Positions 33,829 to 43,052 of a stretch of 64,000 bases of DNA are shown one piece after another. The stretch is from positions 24,188 to 88,187 of the forward strand of contig JBJXGS010000322.1 in the NCBI GenBank assembly GCA_046160545.1. The letters are read 5' to 3'. This DNA comes from JAEUOS01 sp046160545 (GTDB taxonomy: Bacteria > Pseudomonadota > Gammaproteobacteria > Burkholderiales > JAEUOS01). The position numbers were made by a program, and so were the translations under genes. Within the stretch, counting starts at the first letter, position 1. The number at the start of each line of letters is the position of its first letter. Below the pieces are notes generated by a model. That model worked only from the letters and a program-made list of their open reading frames with translations. It was not told where the DNA came from and searched no databases.

Positions 33829-34671
33829 ATGACGCAGATTCGGTCCTTGGCAGCCGGCGTGCTGGTGTTTTGCGCCGCATTGCTCGGCGGGTGCGCCGCA
33901 GGCAGCGGTTCGAGCGAGGGCATGATGCCAGGCGGCGCTCCGCCGCAACGCACCCAGACCCAGGAGGGATCACAGCGAAGCGCGCAGGCTGGCGGCATCG
34001 ACAAGCCGGAAGTCGCGCGGATTCGCACCGAACTGGCCTTCAACTACTTCCAGAACGGCCAGTTGGCAATCGCTCTTGAAGAGGTGCGCGCAGCAATCGC
34101 AGCCGACCCGAACAATGCATCCGCGTTCAATATCCTCGGGCTCATCAACATGGACCTGGGGGACAACCCGCGCGCCGAAGAGGCATTTCGCCGCTCGCTG
34201 CAAATCGCACCCAATGACTCGGACCTGCTCAACAACTACGGCTGGTTCCTGTGTCAGACCAAGCGTGAACGCGAGTCGATTGACCGCTTTCTGGCCGCGC
34301 TCAAAAATCCTCTGTATCCAAGCCCCGACAAGGCCTATCTGAACGCTGGCATCTGCTCGCAACGACTCGGCAACGATGGTGCTGCTGAAGACTACTATCG
34401 CAAGGCCTTCTCGTTGAACCCCGGCAACCCATCGGTGTTGATGCGCATGTCGGACCTCTATTTCCGCCGCGGCTTGCTGGACGAAGCCCGCTTTTACGTC
34501 GACCGATTCAATCGCGCCTTCGAGGCAACCGCAGAATCACTGTGGCTGGCGCTGCGCATCGAGCGGCGCGCCGGTGATCGCGCTGCGGAGTCCAGTTTTG
34601 CAGCACAACTGCGTCGGCGCTACCCGAGCTCGCAGGAGTATCTGCTCATGCAACAGGGCAAGTTCGAGTGA
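33829..34671 (+). CDS. pilF: Type IV pilus biogenesis lipoprotein PilF/PilW
   Basis: The product is 280 aa. A lipoprotein signal with lipobox LGGC (Cys22) directs it to the outer membrane, where PilF is the pilotin for the PilQ secretin. Several TPR units follow (for example LAFNYFQNGQLAIALEEVRA and LGLINMDLGDNPRAEEAFRR). The rlmN-pilF-rodZ-ispG-hisS context is the standard one. About 30 disordered residues separate the lipid anchor from the first repeat. Confidence 0.92.
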   Translation: MTQIRSLAAGVLVFCAALLGGCAAGSGSSEGMMPGGAPPQRTQTQEGSQRSAQAGGIDKPEVARIRTELAFNYFQNGQLAIALEEVRAAIAADPNNASAFNILGLINMDLGDNPRAEEAFRRSLQIAPNDSDLLNNYGWFLCQTKRERESIDRFLAALKNPLYPSPDKAYLNAGICSQRLGNDGAAEDYYRKAFSLNPGNPSVLMRMSDLYFRRGLLDEARFYVDRFNRAFEATAESLWLALRIERRAGDRAAESSFAAQLRRRYPSSQEYLLMQQGKFE

Positions 34672-35561
34672 GCGAAACCGCCGTCGAGGCCGTCCAGGAG
34701 GTCGCGCCGCCAAGCGCGATGCCTTCGGTGGGCGCAACGCTCAAGGCTGAGCGTGAGCGTCAGGGCTTGGGTATTGCCGATGTTGCGCAGCGCCTCAAGT
34801 ACGCACCTCGGCAAATCGTCGCCGTGGAATCCGACGACTATGCTGTGCTGCCGGGCCTGACTTTTGTGCGCGGCTTCGTGCGCAGCTACGCACGCGTTCT
34901 CGGGCTGCCTGCCGACCCGCTGATCGCGCAACTGGAATCGAGTGCCGACAGCGATCGCGGGCCGACCACCGTGCAGTTGCAGACAGTAATGCCAACCCGC
35001 GCGACCTTTTCGACAGCGGGCACCGCGCCGGCCCGAGCCGCACCGTGGCTCTTGGCCACTCTCGCCGTGGTGTTGGGACTGGGCGGCTATTCGTTGCTGC
35101 GCTGGAACGCACCGGCGCTGGTCATGGCACCTTCGGTACCGGCGCAACGAGCAGCAGGCACCCCCAACGCAGCTTCGACTTCTGCGGCTCAGGAGACAGT
35201 CGTCATGGCACCCGGGGCGCTGCAGTCCCCGGCTGCAACGCCTGAGCCCGCAGCGGCGAACGAAAGCGCGGCGCCCCGCAGTGCTGAATCCGTCGCGACG
35301 CCGGCGCCCGGCACAATCCCCGGCGCGATCCAGTTGCGCTTGGTATACAGCGGAGAATCCTGGACCGAGATTCGCGACGCCGATGGCCGCGTGCTCCTCT
35401 CGCGCAGCAATGCCGCAGGCAGCGAGCAGACTGCCGAGGGCCGCCCGCCATTCGATGTCGTAGTCGGCAACGCACGTGACGTGCGCCTCTTTTATCGCGG
35501 CGCGGAAGTCGACCTCAAGCCCTACATCAAGGTCTCGGTCGCTCGGCTGACCCTGAACTAG
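34668..35561 (+). CDS. rodZ: RodZ-like helix-turn-helix membrane protein (DUF4115)
   Basis: The product is 297 aa with a GTG start overlapping the pilF stop. A cytoplasmic helix-turn-helix of the HTH_25 type (VGATLKAERERQGLGIADVA) at about residues 22-90 is followed by one membrane span near 125-143, an Ala/Pro/Thr-rich periplasmic linker and a C-terminal DUF4115 domain (SWTEIRDADGRVLLSR). This is RodZ architecture, a rod-shape protein linking MreB to the envelope; no mre genes are in the window. Confidence 0.85.
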   Translation: MSETAVEAVQEVAPPSAMPSVGATLKAERERQGLGIADVAQRLKYAPRQIVAVESDDYAVLPGLTFVRGFVRSYARVLGLPADPLIAQLESSADSDRGPTTVQLQTVMPTRATFSTAGTAPARAAPWLLATLAVVLGLGGYSLLRWNAPALVMAPSVPAQRAAGTPNAASTSAAQETVVMAPGALQSPAATPEPAAANESAAPRSAESVATPAPGTIPGAIQLRLVYSGESWTEIRDADGRVLLSRSNAAGSEQTAEGRPPFDVVVGNARDVRLFYRGAEVDLKPYIKVSVARLTLN

Positions 35562-35563
35562 AC

Positions 35564-36817
35564 ATGTCCCATCCAGCCGTCGCCACCCGCCGACCCAGCC
35601 GCAAGGTGCTGATCCGCCACGGCTCGCATGAGGTCGCGGTCGGGGGAGATGCACCAGTCATGGTGCAGTCCATGACCAATACCGATACTGCCGATGCCAT
35701 CGCGACCTCGATCCAGGTCAAGGAGTTGGCACGCGCCGGGTCGGAGGTTGTGCGTGTCACGGTCAACACCGCCGAGGCCGCTGCCGCCGTGCCGGAAATC
35801 CGTGAACGCCTGGACCGGATGGGTATCGCCACCCCGCTCATCGGTGATTTTCATTTCAACGGACACAAGCTGCTTGCCGAACATCCGGGCTGCGCGGCTG
35901 CCTTGTCCAAGTACCGCATCAACCCAGGCAACGTCGGCCGTGGCGCGCGACGCGATGACAATTTCGCGCGCATGATCGATATCGCGCTTTTGCACTCCAA
36001 GCCGGTGCGCATCGGGGTCAACTGGGGCAGCCTGGACCAGGCGCTGGCAACCCGGATGATGGACGAGAACGCGGCGCGCCCTGACCCCTGGCCGGCCGAT
36101 GCCGTATTGCGCGAGGCCCTGATCGTATCGACGCTCGATAGCGCCGCGCGCGCCTGCGAGCTGGGACTGCCTGGTGACGCGATCGTGCTGTCTTGCAAGG
36201 TAAGCGGCGTGCAGGACCTTATCGCCGTCTACCGTGACCTGGCGCGACGCTGCGACTATCCGCTGCACCTGGGATTGACCGAGGCGGGCATGGGTTCCAA
36301 GGGCATCGTCGCGTCAACCGCGGCGCTCGCGGTCTTGCTGCAGGAGGGGATCGGAGACACGATCCGTGTTTCCCTGACACCGGAACCCGGCGGCGACCGC
36401 ACTCGCGAAGTCGTAGTTGCGCAGGAGATTCTTCAAACCATGGGCATCCGCTCATTCGCTCCCATGGTGATCGCTTGTCCAGGCTGCGGCCGCACCACCA
36501 GCACGGTTTTTCAGTCGCTGGCCGCGCAAATTCAGGAATATCTGCGTGCGCAGATGCCGGTTTGGCGCACGCGTCATCCGGGGGTTGAAGACATGCACGT
36601 CGCCGTCATGGGCTGCGTGGTCAACGGCCCCGGAGAATCCAAGCAGGCCAACATCGGCATCAGTCTGCCCGGTACCGGCGAATCCCCGGTGGCCCCCGTC
36701 TACGTCGACGGCGAAAAAACTGTGACCCTCAAAGGGGAGAACATCGCCCGCGAATTCCAGGCCATCGTCGAGGACTATGTGCAGCGCAAGTATTCGGCTG
36801 CCGAAGCGACCGCATGA
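35564..36817 (+). CDS. ispG: 4-hydroxy-3-methylbut-2-enyl diphosphate synthase
   Basis: The product is 417 aa, a 4Fe-4S enzyme of the non-mevalonate isoprenoid pathway. MVQSMTNTDTADA and KYRINPGNVG mark the TIM-barrel domain; cluster ligands lie in CPGCGR and in GCVVNGPGE. The length fits the long betaproteobacterial form with the insert between the domains. It supplies isoprenoid precursors that the hpnCDE genes could use. It overlaps hisS by 4 bp. Confidence 0.97.
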   Translation: MSHPAVATRRPSRKVLIRHGSHEVAVGGDAPVMVQSMTNTDTADAIATSIQVKELARAGSEVVRVTVNTAEAAAAVPEIRERLDRMGIATPLIGDFHFNGHKLLAEHPGCAAALSKYRINPGNVGRGARRDDNFARMIDIALLHSKPVRIGVNWGSLDQALATRMMDENAARPDPWPADAVLREALIVSTLDSAARACELGLPGDAIVLSCKVSGVQDLIAVYRDLARRCDYPLHLGLTEAGMGSKGIVASTAALAVLLQEGIGDTIRVSLTPEPGGDRTREVVVAQEILQTMGIRSFAPMVIACPGCGRTTSTVFQSLAAQIQEYLRAQMPVWRTRHPGVEDMHVAVMGCVVNGPGESKQANIGISLPGTGESPVAPVYVDGEKTVTLKGENIAREFQAIVEDYVQRKYSAAEATA

Positions 36818-38124
36818 GCGCGCAACGTGCATTCAGCGGCGTAAAGGGCATGAACGACCTGCTGCCTGCCGACGCTGGCATGTGGCAGGCGCTGGAACGG
36901 CAGGTGGCAGGCTGGCTGGACAGCTACGGCTATCGGCCGATGCGAACGCCGGTGCTGGAGGCGACTGGTTTGTTCCGGCGCGGCATCGGCGAGGTCACCG
37001 ACATTGTCGAGAAGGAGATGTTCAGCTTCACCGACCGTCTGAACGGCGATGAACTGACATTGCGGCCGGAATTCACCGCCGGGATCGTGCGCGCAACCGT
37101 CGAGCACAGCCTCCTGTATGACGGACCCAAGCGAGTCTTCTCGATCGGCCCGGTGTTTCGCCACGAACGCCCGCAGCGTGGCAGGTATCGCCAATTCCAC
37201 CAGATCGACGTGGAGGCGCTCGGATACTCCGGACCTGACGTTGATGCGGAATTGATCCTCATGGGGCGCCGCCTCTGGCGCGATCTGGGCCTGGCCGACG
37301 TGCGCCTGGAGATCAATACCCTGGGCGAGTCCACCGAGCGCCTGGCGCATCGCGCAGGCCTGATCGAGTATTTCGAACGCCATGCAAGTTCGCTCGACGA
37401 AGATGCCCGCCGTCGCCTGCATACCAATCCGTTGCGCATTCTGGATACCAAGAACCCGGCAATGCGTTCTCTCGTCGAGGACGCGCCGCGCCTCGCTGAT
37501 CACCTCGGAGGGGCCTCGCGTGCGCATTTCGACGGCCTGCGTGGCATGCTCGATGACGCCGGCATCGCCTACCAGGTCAACCCGCGCATGGTGCGCGGGC
37601 TGGATTACTACAATCTCACGGTTTTCGAATGGATCACCGATTCCCTGGGCAGCCAGGGAACCATTTGTGGTGGCGGACGTTACGACGGCCTGATCGAATT
37701 GTTTGGCGGAAAACCGGCGCCGGCAATTGGCTTCGCCATCGGCATCGAAAGGCTTGTCGAGTTGGTACGCGCCGCGGGTGTACTGAAGGCGGACGAAGGC
37801 TGTGACGTCTATGTCGTGCATGCGGGCCAGGCCGCCGACCGCGGAGCATTGCGCATCGCCGAGGCGCTGCGTGAATGCGGACTCGAGGTAGTACAAAATT
37901 GCGGCGGCGGCTCGTTCAAGTCCCAATTGAAGCGGGCTGACGCCAGCGGCGCCGAGCTGGCCGTCATCCTGGGTGACGACGAGATGGCCACTGCAAGCGC
38001 AACGCTCAAGCCCCTGCGTCGTGACGCCGTCCAGGAACGGGTACCGCAGGACCAATTGCCAGGGCGTGTCATCGCGCTCCTGACCGGCGACGGTGTCACT
38101 GTCGCAGACCAACCAAACGGATAG
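36814..38124 (+). CDS. hisS: Histidyl-tRNA synthetase
   Basis: The product is 436 aa, a class II aminoacyl-tRNA synthetase. The sequence shows GVKGMNDLLP at the N-terminus, motif 2 FRHERPQRGRYRQFHQ, the histidine-specific loops LVRGLDYY-like (MVRGLDYYNLTVFE) and GGGRYDGL, and motif 3 GFAIGIERL. The ATG overlaps the ispG stop. Confidence 0.97.
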   Translation: MSAQRAFSGVKGMNDLLPADAGMWQALERQVAGWLDSYGYRPMRTPVLEATGLFRRGIGEVTDIVEKEMFSFTDRLNGDELTLRPEFTAGIVRATVEHSLLYDGPKRVFSIGPVFRHERPQRGRYRQFHQIDVEALGYSGPDVDAELILMGRRLWRDLGLADVRLEINTLGESTERLAHRAGLIEYFERHASSLDEDARRRLHTNPLRILDTKNPAMRSLVEDAPRLADHLGGASRAHFDGLRGMLDDAGIAYQVNPRMVRGLDYYNLTVFEWITDSLGSQGTICGGGRYDGLIELFGGKPAPAIGFAIGIERLVELVRAAGVLKADEGCDVYVVHAGQAADRGALRIAEALRECGLEVVQNCGGGSFKSQLKRADASGAELAVILGDDEMATASATLKPLRRDAVQERVPQDQLPGRVIALLTGDGVTVADQPNG

Positions 38125-38140
38125 CGAAAGACCGATCATC

Positions 38141-38794
38141 ATGGCAGCTCTCGATCTGGAAGAACAGGAACAACTCGACCAACTCAAGGCCTGGTGGCAG
38201 AAGAACGGCAACCTCGTGGTGACGGCGATCACACTGGTGTTCCTGGCGATCGCCGGCGTCAACGGCTGGAACTATTACAAGTCCAGCCAGGCCGGTGCGG
38301 CGGCGACCGTATTCGAAGGCTTGCAAAAGCTGTCCGAGAAGAACGAACCGGCCAAGGTGGTCGAGGCCGCGAAAGCCCTGGCTGAGCAGTACCCACGCAG
38401 CACCTTCGCTGCGATGGGGCAATTCATCGCCGCCAAGTCGGCCTTTGACGCGAACGACCTTGCGGCTGCACGCACTGCCCTGCAGTGGGTGATGGACAAG
38501 TCTTCCGACGACGAACTCAAGCATTTGGCGCGGGTTCGCCTGGCCGGCGTCATGGTTGACCAGAAGGAATTCGACGCAGCACTCAAGCTTCTGGAGACGG
38601 CCCGGCCGGCACACTTTGAGGCGCTCTATGCCGACCGGCGCGGCGATGCCCTCTATGCCATGGGCAAGCCCGCTGATGCGCGCGGCGCCTGGGAGTCCGC
38701 CCTCGCCAAGTCCGAGGGCAGCGGTGCGCTGAAATCCGCGATCGAGTTCAAGCTCGATCTGGTCGGCGGCAAAGCACTCCCGGCCAAGTCGTGA
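38141..38794 (+). CDS. YfgM-like tetratricopeptide membrane protein
   Basis: The product is 217 aa. A short cytoplasmic N-terminus (LDLEEQEQLDQLKAWWQKNG) leads into one membrane span (about 22-42), then a periplasmic TPR-like domain. This matches YfgM, a Sec-translocon and periplasmic chaperone partner encoded between hisS and bamB in proteobacteria. The ATG at 38141 was chosen by family alignment. It overlaps bamB by 4 bp. Confidence 0.92.
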   Translation: MAALDLEEQEQLDQLKAWWQKNGNLVVTAITLVFLAIAGVNGWNYYKSSQAGAAATVFEGLQKLSEKNEPAKVVEAAKALAEQYPRSTFAAMGQFIAAKSAFDANDLAAARTALQWVMDKSSDDELKHLARVRLAGVMVDQKEFDAALKLLETARPAHFEALYADRRGDALYAMGKPADARGAWESALAKSEGSGALKSAIEFKLDLVGGKALPAKS

Positions 38795-39960
38795 GCATCA
38801 GGCGCCACGCGCTGCTGTGGCTGGCGCTCCTGACGGGCGCCTGCAGCGGCCTATCGGCGTTGAATCCGTTCAATTGGTGGGGCAACCCGGTCGGCCCACA
38901 GCCCACCCCATTGACCGACATCAAACCGACGCTGACCATCACGCCGATGTGGCGTGCCGGAGTCGGAGCTGCGCCTGGCCACCGCTTCGCTCCCGCAATC
39001 ACCGGCGGAACCGTGTTCGCCGCCGGCCAGGATGGCAGCCTGGCGGCGTTCGACGCCGGAGATGGCAAGCAGAAGTGGCGCATCCAGGCCAATCGCGACG
39101 GACTCTCTGCCGGCGTCGGCGCTGACCGCGATACGGTGGTGGTGGCGACGATCAAGGGCGAAGTTCTTGCATTCGACGCCGCGGGCCGGGAGAAATGGAA
39201 AAGCCGCGTGACCAGCGAAGTGCTCGCTGTCCCGCTGGTCAGTCAGGACCTGGTGATTGTCCGCAGCAACGACAACCGGCTTTTCGCTTTCGATGCGACC
39301 GACGGGCGGCGTCGCTGGGTGTATCAGCGCGCCGCGCCTGCGCTGGTGTTGCGCAATTTCGCGGGCATGACAGCCGCTGATGCTTCGATCTTCGTGGGCT
39401 TTCCCGGGGGCCGGCTGATTGCTCTGAACCGCAGCAACGGCAGCGTGCGTTGGGACGCGGCCGTCGCCCAGCCGCGCGGCGCGACCGAACTGGAGCGCAT
39501 CGCCGACCTTTCCAGCGCGCCCGCGATGGGTGACCGGATGGTCTGCGCCGTTGCCTTTCAGGGCAGGGCGGCATGTTTTGACCCCGGCAATGGCCAGCCG
39601 TTATGGACTCGTGAGATGTCCAGCCACGCCGGAATCGCGGTTGACGCCCGCTACGCCTATGTCAGTGACGATCGTTCGGCCGTGGTCGGTCTGGCGGCTG
39701 GCAGCGGATCGAGTCTATGGCGCCAGGATCGTTTGCTGCACCGCGGCGTCTCAGCCCCCCTTTCCCTTGGTCGCGCGGTTCTCGTCGGCGACTATCAGGG
39801 AGTGGTGCACGCGCTGGCGCGCGAAGACGGAACGCTGATCGGGCGTGTGCAGACCGACGGCGGATGGATCGGATCCGGCCCATTGCCCTTAAACCTGCCC
39901 GGGCGCGATTCGTTCGTCGTGCAGACGCGCAGTGGCGGTCTGTTCGCCTTTTCGCTCTAG
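38791..39960 (+). CDS. bamB: Outer membrane assembly lipoprotein BamB
   Basis: The product is 389 aa with a GTG start overlapping the yfgM-like stop. A lipoprotein signal (LLTGAC, Cys18) precedes an eight-bladed beta-propeller of PQQ-like repeats, for example GTVFAAGQDGSLAAFDAGDG and WRIQANRDG. BamB is part of the BAM complex that inserts outer-membrane proteins. The stop shares the palindrome CTAG with the convergent hpnE stop. The der gene that normally follows is missing here. Confidence 0.95.
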   Translation: MSIRRHALLWLALLTGACSGLSALNPFNWWGNPVGPQPTPLTDIKPTLTITPMWRAGVGAAPGHRFAPAITGGTVFAAGQDGSLAAFDAGDGKQKWRIQANRDGLSAGVGADRDTVVVATIKGEVLAFDAAGREKWKSRVTSEVLAVPLVSQDLVIVRSNDNRLFAFDATDGRRRWVYQRAAPALVLRNFAGMTAADASIFVGFPGGRLIALNRSNGSVRWDAAVAQPRGATELERIADLSSAPAMGDRMVCAVAFQGRAACFDPGNGQPLWTREMSSHAGIAVDARYAYVSDDRSAVVGLAAGSGSSLWRQDRLLHRGVSAPLSLGRAVLVGDYQGVVHALAREDGTLIGRVQTDGGWIGSGPLPLNLPGRDSFVVQTRSGGLFAFSL

Positions 39961-41288
39961 CAAGACACCAGTTTGGCCAGCAGCGCACTGGCGGCGCTGA
40001 ATCCGGATCGCACTGCGCTTTCCAGCGTCGCCGGGTAACCGGGAATCATGTGGTCCCCTGCGAAGTACAGCGGAGCCACTGACAGCCGACCGATCGGCGC
40101 CGGCAACTCCGGTGTACAGCGGAATGTCGCGCGCTTATCTGTGATCACGCGCGAGCGCAATGGCCGCGGCAGGCCAGGAAACGCGCCGCGCAATTCGGCA
40201 TCGATGGCTTCCGCAAGCGCATCGCCGGGCATTTCGCGCAGGCGTGCGGCGGCACTGACCACCACCGCGATCAGCCCGGGCGTGCCACCGAGGCTCCCAC
40301 GATCAAAAGCCCACTGCGACAAGGCGTCAACCAGTCCAATCATCGGCGATGGAAGTCGGGTGCCTGGCGGGTACCAGAGATAGCAGGTGATGATTGGCTC
40401 ATAGTCGTAGGCGTCCAGGCTTGAGCACAGGTCGGCGGCGAATGCACTCTCGCGAAGCATCGCGGCGGCAGCGTACGGCGGGAGGGCGCATATCGCAGCA
40501 TCAAACTCCTGCTCTTCGCCATCGAGACGTAATTTGATGCTGCGCTCTGTCGCGCTGATGCCGCGCACCAGGGCTCGCGTGCGCACCATGCCGCCGCGCG
40601 CCACGAGGTAGGCCAAGGCCAGGTCGGGGAAAACGCAGCTCAGATCGCGTCGCGGTATCAGCAGGTCGCTATCGGTGCGCCGCCGCAGGAGCGCATCGCA
40701 AATCACCCGGGCAAATACGCGCGCCGAGGCCTGGGACGCCTGGGTGTTCAGCGCCGCGACGCACAGGGGCTCCCAAACGAAGCTTCGCGCGCGTTCGGTC
40801 TGCGCGTGAGCCGCCAGCCAGCTTGATACGCTCATGTCGGGCGGCGGTTCGCGCAGAACGAGCGAAGCTGCGAGGCGCGCCATGCACCACTTGTCGCGCC
40901 AACCCAGGCCTCCGGCACATGCCAGGGCCACCGCGATGTTCAGTGGCGCCGGACCGTGTCGCGGGGCGCGCAGGTGCACATGGCCGGGGAAGTGCAGTTC
41001 CAGCGGCAGCCGCAGGAAGAGTTCGCGCACATCCCCTCCGACGCGAGTGACGGCAGCCAGTGTGTCGCGATAGGCGCCAAGAAGAATATGCTGCCCATTG
41101 TCGAGGCTTTCGCCGTCAACGCTGACGCGACGCGCCCGACCGCCGACTTGAGGAGCCGCTTCGATGAGGCAGACTTCGGTGCGCTCTGCCAGTGCGACTG
41201 CCGCAGCCAGGCCAGACCAGCCGGCGCCGATCACCGCGACACGCGGGCGTGAAGTCAAGCGAAGGTCCAGGTCTTCCATGCAAGCCAT
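39957..41288 (-). CDS. hpnE: Hydroxysqualene dehydroxylase HpnE
   Basis: The product is 443 aa from the ATG at 41288; an ATG three codons in (41279) is equally plausible. The flavoprotein motif VAVIGAGWSGLAAAVAL near the N-terminus is the Rossmann dinucleotide site, and FAGDHMIPGYPATLESAVRSG near the end is the amine-oxidase-type FAD signature. HpnE reduces hydroxysqualene to squalene, the last step of the HpnCDE route. It overlaps hpnD by 25-34 bp and converges on bamB with shared stop bases. Confidence 0.92.
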   Translation of the reverse strand: MACMEDLDLRLTSRPRVAVIGAGWSGLAAAVALAERTEVCLIEAAPQVGGRARRVSVDGESLDNGQHILLGAYRDTLAAVTRVGGDVRELFLRLPLELHFPGHVHLRAPRHGPAPLNIAVALACAGGLGWRDKWCMARLAASLVLREPPPDMSVSSWLAAHAQTERARSFVWEPLCVAALNTQASQASARVFARVICDALLRRRTDSDLLIPRRDLSCVFPDLALAYLVARGGMVRTRALVRGISATERSIKLRLDGEEQEFDAAICALPPYAAAAMLRESAFAADLCSSLDAYDYEPIITCYLWYPPGTRLPSPMIGLVDALSQWAFDRGSLGGTPGLIAVVVSAAARLREMPGDALAEAIDAELRGAFPGLPRPLRSRVITDKRATFRCTPELPAPIGRLSVAPLYFAGDHMIPGYPATLESAVRSGFSAASALLAKLVSC

Positions 41289-42088
41289 AGCTTGCGCAGG
41301 GGAGTCAGGCTGGTCCGCTGATGCAGCACCTGAAAGTTGTCGCGCGCAATCTCTTCGAGCAGAGCCCGATAAATCGCCGCCATGATCAGGCCCGGCCTCT
41401 GCGCCCGGCGGTCCTCCCCGGGAAGGGAGGCGAATGCAGCCTGGTAATAATGGAGCGAACGCTCGTACTGGAAGCGCATCAGGCGGGTGAAGTTGTCGCT
41501 GTAGCGCGCATTGAGGATATCGGCCACCGGGACCTGGAAACGCTGCAGTTCGTCAATCGGCAGGTAAACCCGCCCGCGACGTGCATCCTCACCAACATCG
41601 CGGATGATGTTGGTGAGCTGGAAGGCAATGCCGAGATTGCGCGCGTACTCGAGTGTCTCAGGGCGCGTGCGTCCGAAGATTTCGGCTGCACACAGCCCGA
41701 CCACCCCGGCGACCAGATGGCAATATCGCTCCAGTCCCGCGAAATCCAGATACCGCGACTGCAGGAGGTCCATCTCCATGCCATCAAGTATCTCGTTCAA
41801 GCGCGTCTCGCTCAGCGCGAAGGGCACGACGCAAGGCGCAAGTGCCTTGGTGACGGGATGTTGGGGATTGCCGCGAAACAGCTCGCGGATCTCGTTGCGC
41901 CACCAGGCAAGCTTGACGCGGGCCAGGTCGATGTCGGCAATCTCGTCGACGACGTCGTCGACTTCGCGGCAGTAAGCGTACAGCGCGGTGATGGCGCGGC
42001 GTCGCTCCGCAGGCAGGAACAGGAAGCTGTAGTAAAACGACGAACCGCTGGCGGCCGCCTTCTGCTGGCAATATTCGTCAGGCGTCAT
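41255..42088 (-). CDS. hpnD: Presqualene diphosphate synthase HpnD
   Basis: The product is 277 aa of the squalene/phytoene synthase fold. The first aspartate motif is DDVVDE (44-49) and the second is NIIRDVGEDARRGRVYLP. HpnD joins two farnesyl diphosphates into presqualene diphosphate. Position between hpnE and hpnC, on the same strand, supports the assignment; the gap to hpnC is 76 bp. Confidence 0.93.
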   Translation of the reverse strand: MTPDEYCQQKAAASGSSFYYSFLFLPAERRRAITALYAYCREVDDVVDEIADIDLARVKLAWWRNEIRELFRGNPQHPVTKALAPCVVPFALSETRLNEILDGMEMDLLQSRYLDFAGLERYCHLVAGVVGLCAAEIFGRTRPETLEYARNLGIAFQLTNIIRDVGEDARRGRVYLPIDELQRFQVPVADILNARYSDNFTRLMRFQYERSLHYYQAAFASLPGEDRRAQRPGLIMAAIYRALLEEIARDNFQVLHQRTSLTPLRKLWLAWKTWTFA

Positions 42089-42164
42089 GCGGCGGGAAGG
42101 GCGGGCGTGCTCGTAAGGACTGGGCGCAGCGTGGCCGCCATCAAACCTGCGATTCTAGCCATGG

Positions 42165-42989
42165 TCAGCGCATGACGAGCGCGCGCCAGGCCATCAAGAG
42201 CCAGTCACGTTTGCCAAGGGTGGGGCGACGACCGAATACGTCGTAGTTGACGGCAGCGATGCGTTCCAAAATGCGCAGTCCCCCCTGCACGACCATACGC
42301 AGTTCCCAGCCGGCGCGGCCGCCGAGGCGCAGCGCCAGCGGAGCGCCGGAGAGCATCATCTCTCTGGCCCGCGCACACTCGCTTGCCATCAAGGCGATGA
42401 ATGGGGCGCCGTGGACCCGCCGGGCAAGCATGTCTTCTGTGACGCTGAAGCGGGCCAGCTGATCCTGAGGCAGGTACACGCGCCCCTTGCTCCAGTCGAT
42501 GCCGACATCCTGATAGAAGTTGATCAACTGCAAGGCTGAACAGATCGCGTCTGACTGAACCAGCGACACTTCGTCGGTATGGCCGTACAGGTGCAGGAGG
42601 AGCCGGCCGACAGGATTGGCAGAGCGCGCGCAGTAATCCGCCAGTTCGCGCGCATCGCAGTAGCGATGCTTGACCACGTCCTGCGCAAAGGCGTCGAGCA
42701 GGTCTTCCAGCAGTTTCACGGGCAGGTCATGGGCCTTGATCATCCGGCCCAGGACCGAGAAGCCTTCGGCGTCGGGTGCGGCGGCGGGCGCCGCGCCGCC
42801 CGCGACCCTCCGCAGTTGTGCCCGCCAGTTGGCAAGCGCGGTCAATCGTTCGGCGGCCCCGGCGTGACCTTCATCGGCAAGGTCGTCGGCACCGCGCGCG
42901 AATCGGTAGATCGCCGCGATCGGCAAGCGCAGGCGCGCCGGCAAGAGAAGCGACGCAACCGGGAAATTCTCGTAGTGACCTACACCCAT
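42165..42989 (-). CDS. hpnC: Hydroxysqualene synthase HpnC
   Basis: The product is 274 aa from the ATG at 42989. HpnC converts presqualene diphosphate to hydroxysqualene. GHYENFPVASLLLPARLR at the N-terminus, ARGADDLADEG for the first aspartate motif, and NFYQDVGIDWSKGRVYLP for the second are diagnostic. The frame continues upstream to a GTG at 43031, but that extension would be encoded by the terminator hairpin itself (residues APGSRALFF), so the ATG is preferred. No ribosome-binding site is seen before it. No hopene cyclase gene is in the window. Confidence 0.93.
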   Translation of the reverse strand: MGVGHYENFPVASLLLPARLRLPIAAIYRFARGADDLADEGHAGAAERLTALANWRAQLRRVAGGAAPAAAPDAEGFSVLGRMIKAHDLPVKLLEDLLDAFAQDVVKHRYCDARELADYCARSANPVGRLLLHLYGHTDEVSLVQSDAICSALQLINFYQDVGIDWSKGRVYLPQDQLARFSVTEDMLARRVHGAPFIALMASECARAREMMLSGAPLALRLGGRAGWELRMVVQGGLRILERIAAVNYDVFGRRPTLGKRDWLLMAWRALVMR

Positions 42990-43001
42990 TCTGTAGCCGG
43001 C

Positions 43002-43028
43002 AAAAAAAAGCGCCCGGGAGCCGGGCGC
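43002..43028 (-). terminator. Rho-independent terminator upstream of hpnC
   Basis: Read on the minus strand: an 8-bp perfect GC stem (GCGCCCGG with CCGGGCGC), a 3-nt loop and eight T residues. It follows the small exported-peptide gene by 24 bp and ends only 12 bp before the hpnC ATG. It terminates transcripts coming from the response-regulator and small-peptide genes. Confidence 0.9.
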
Positions 43029-43052
43029 CACAAGAAATATAGCGCGACCTGA

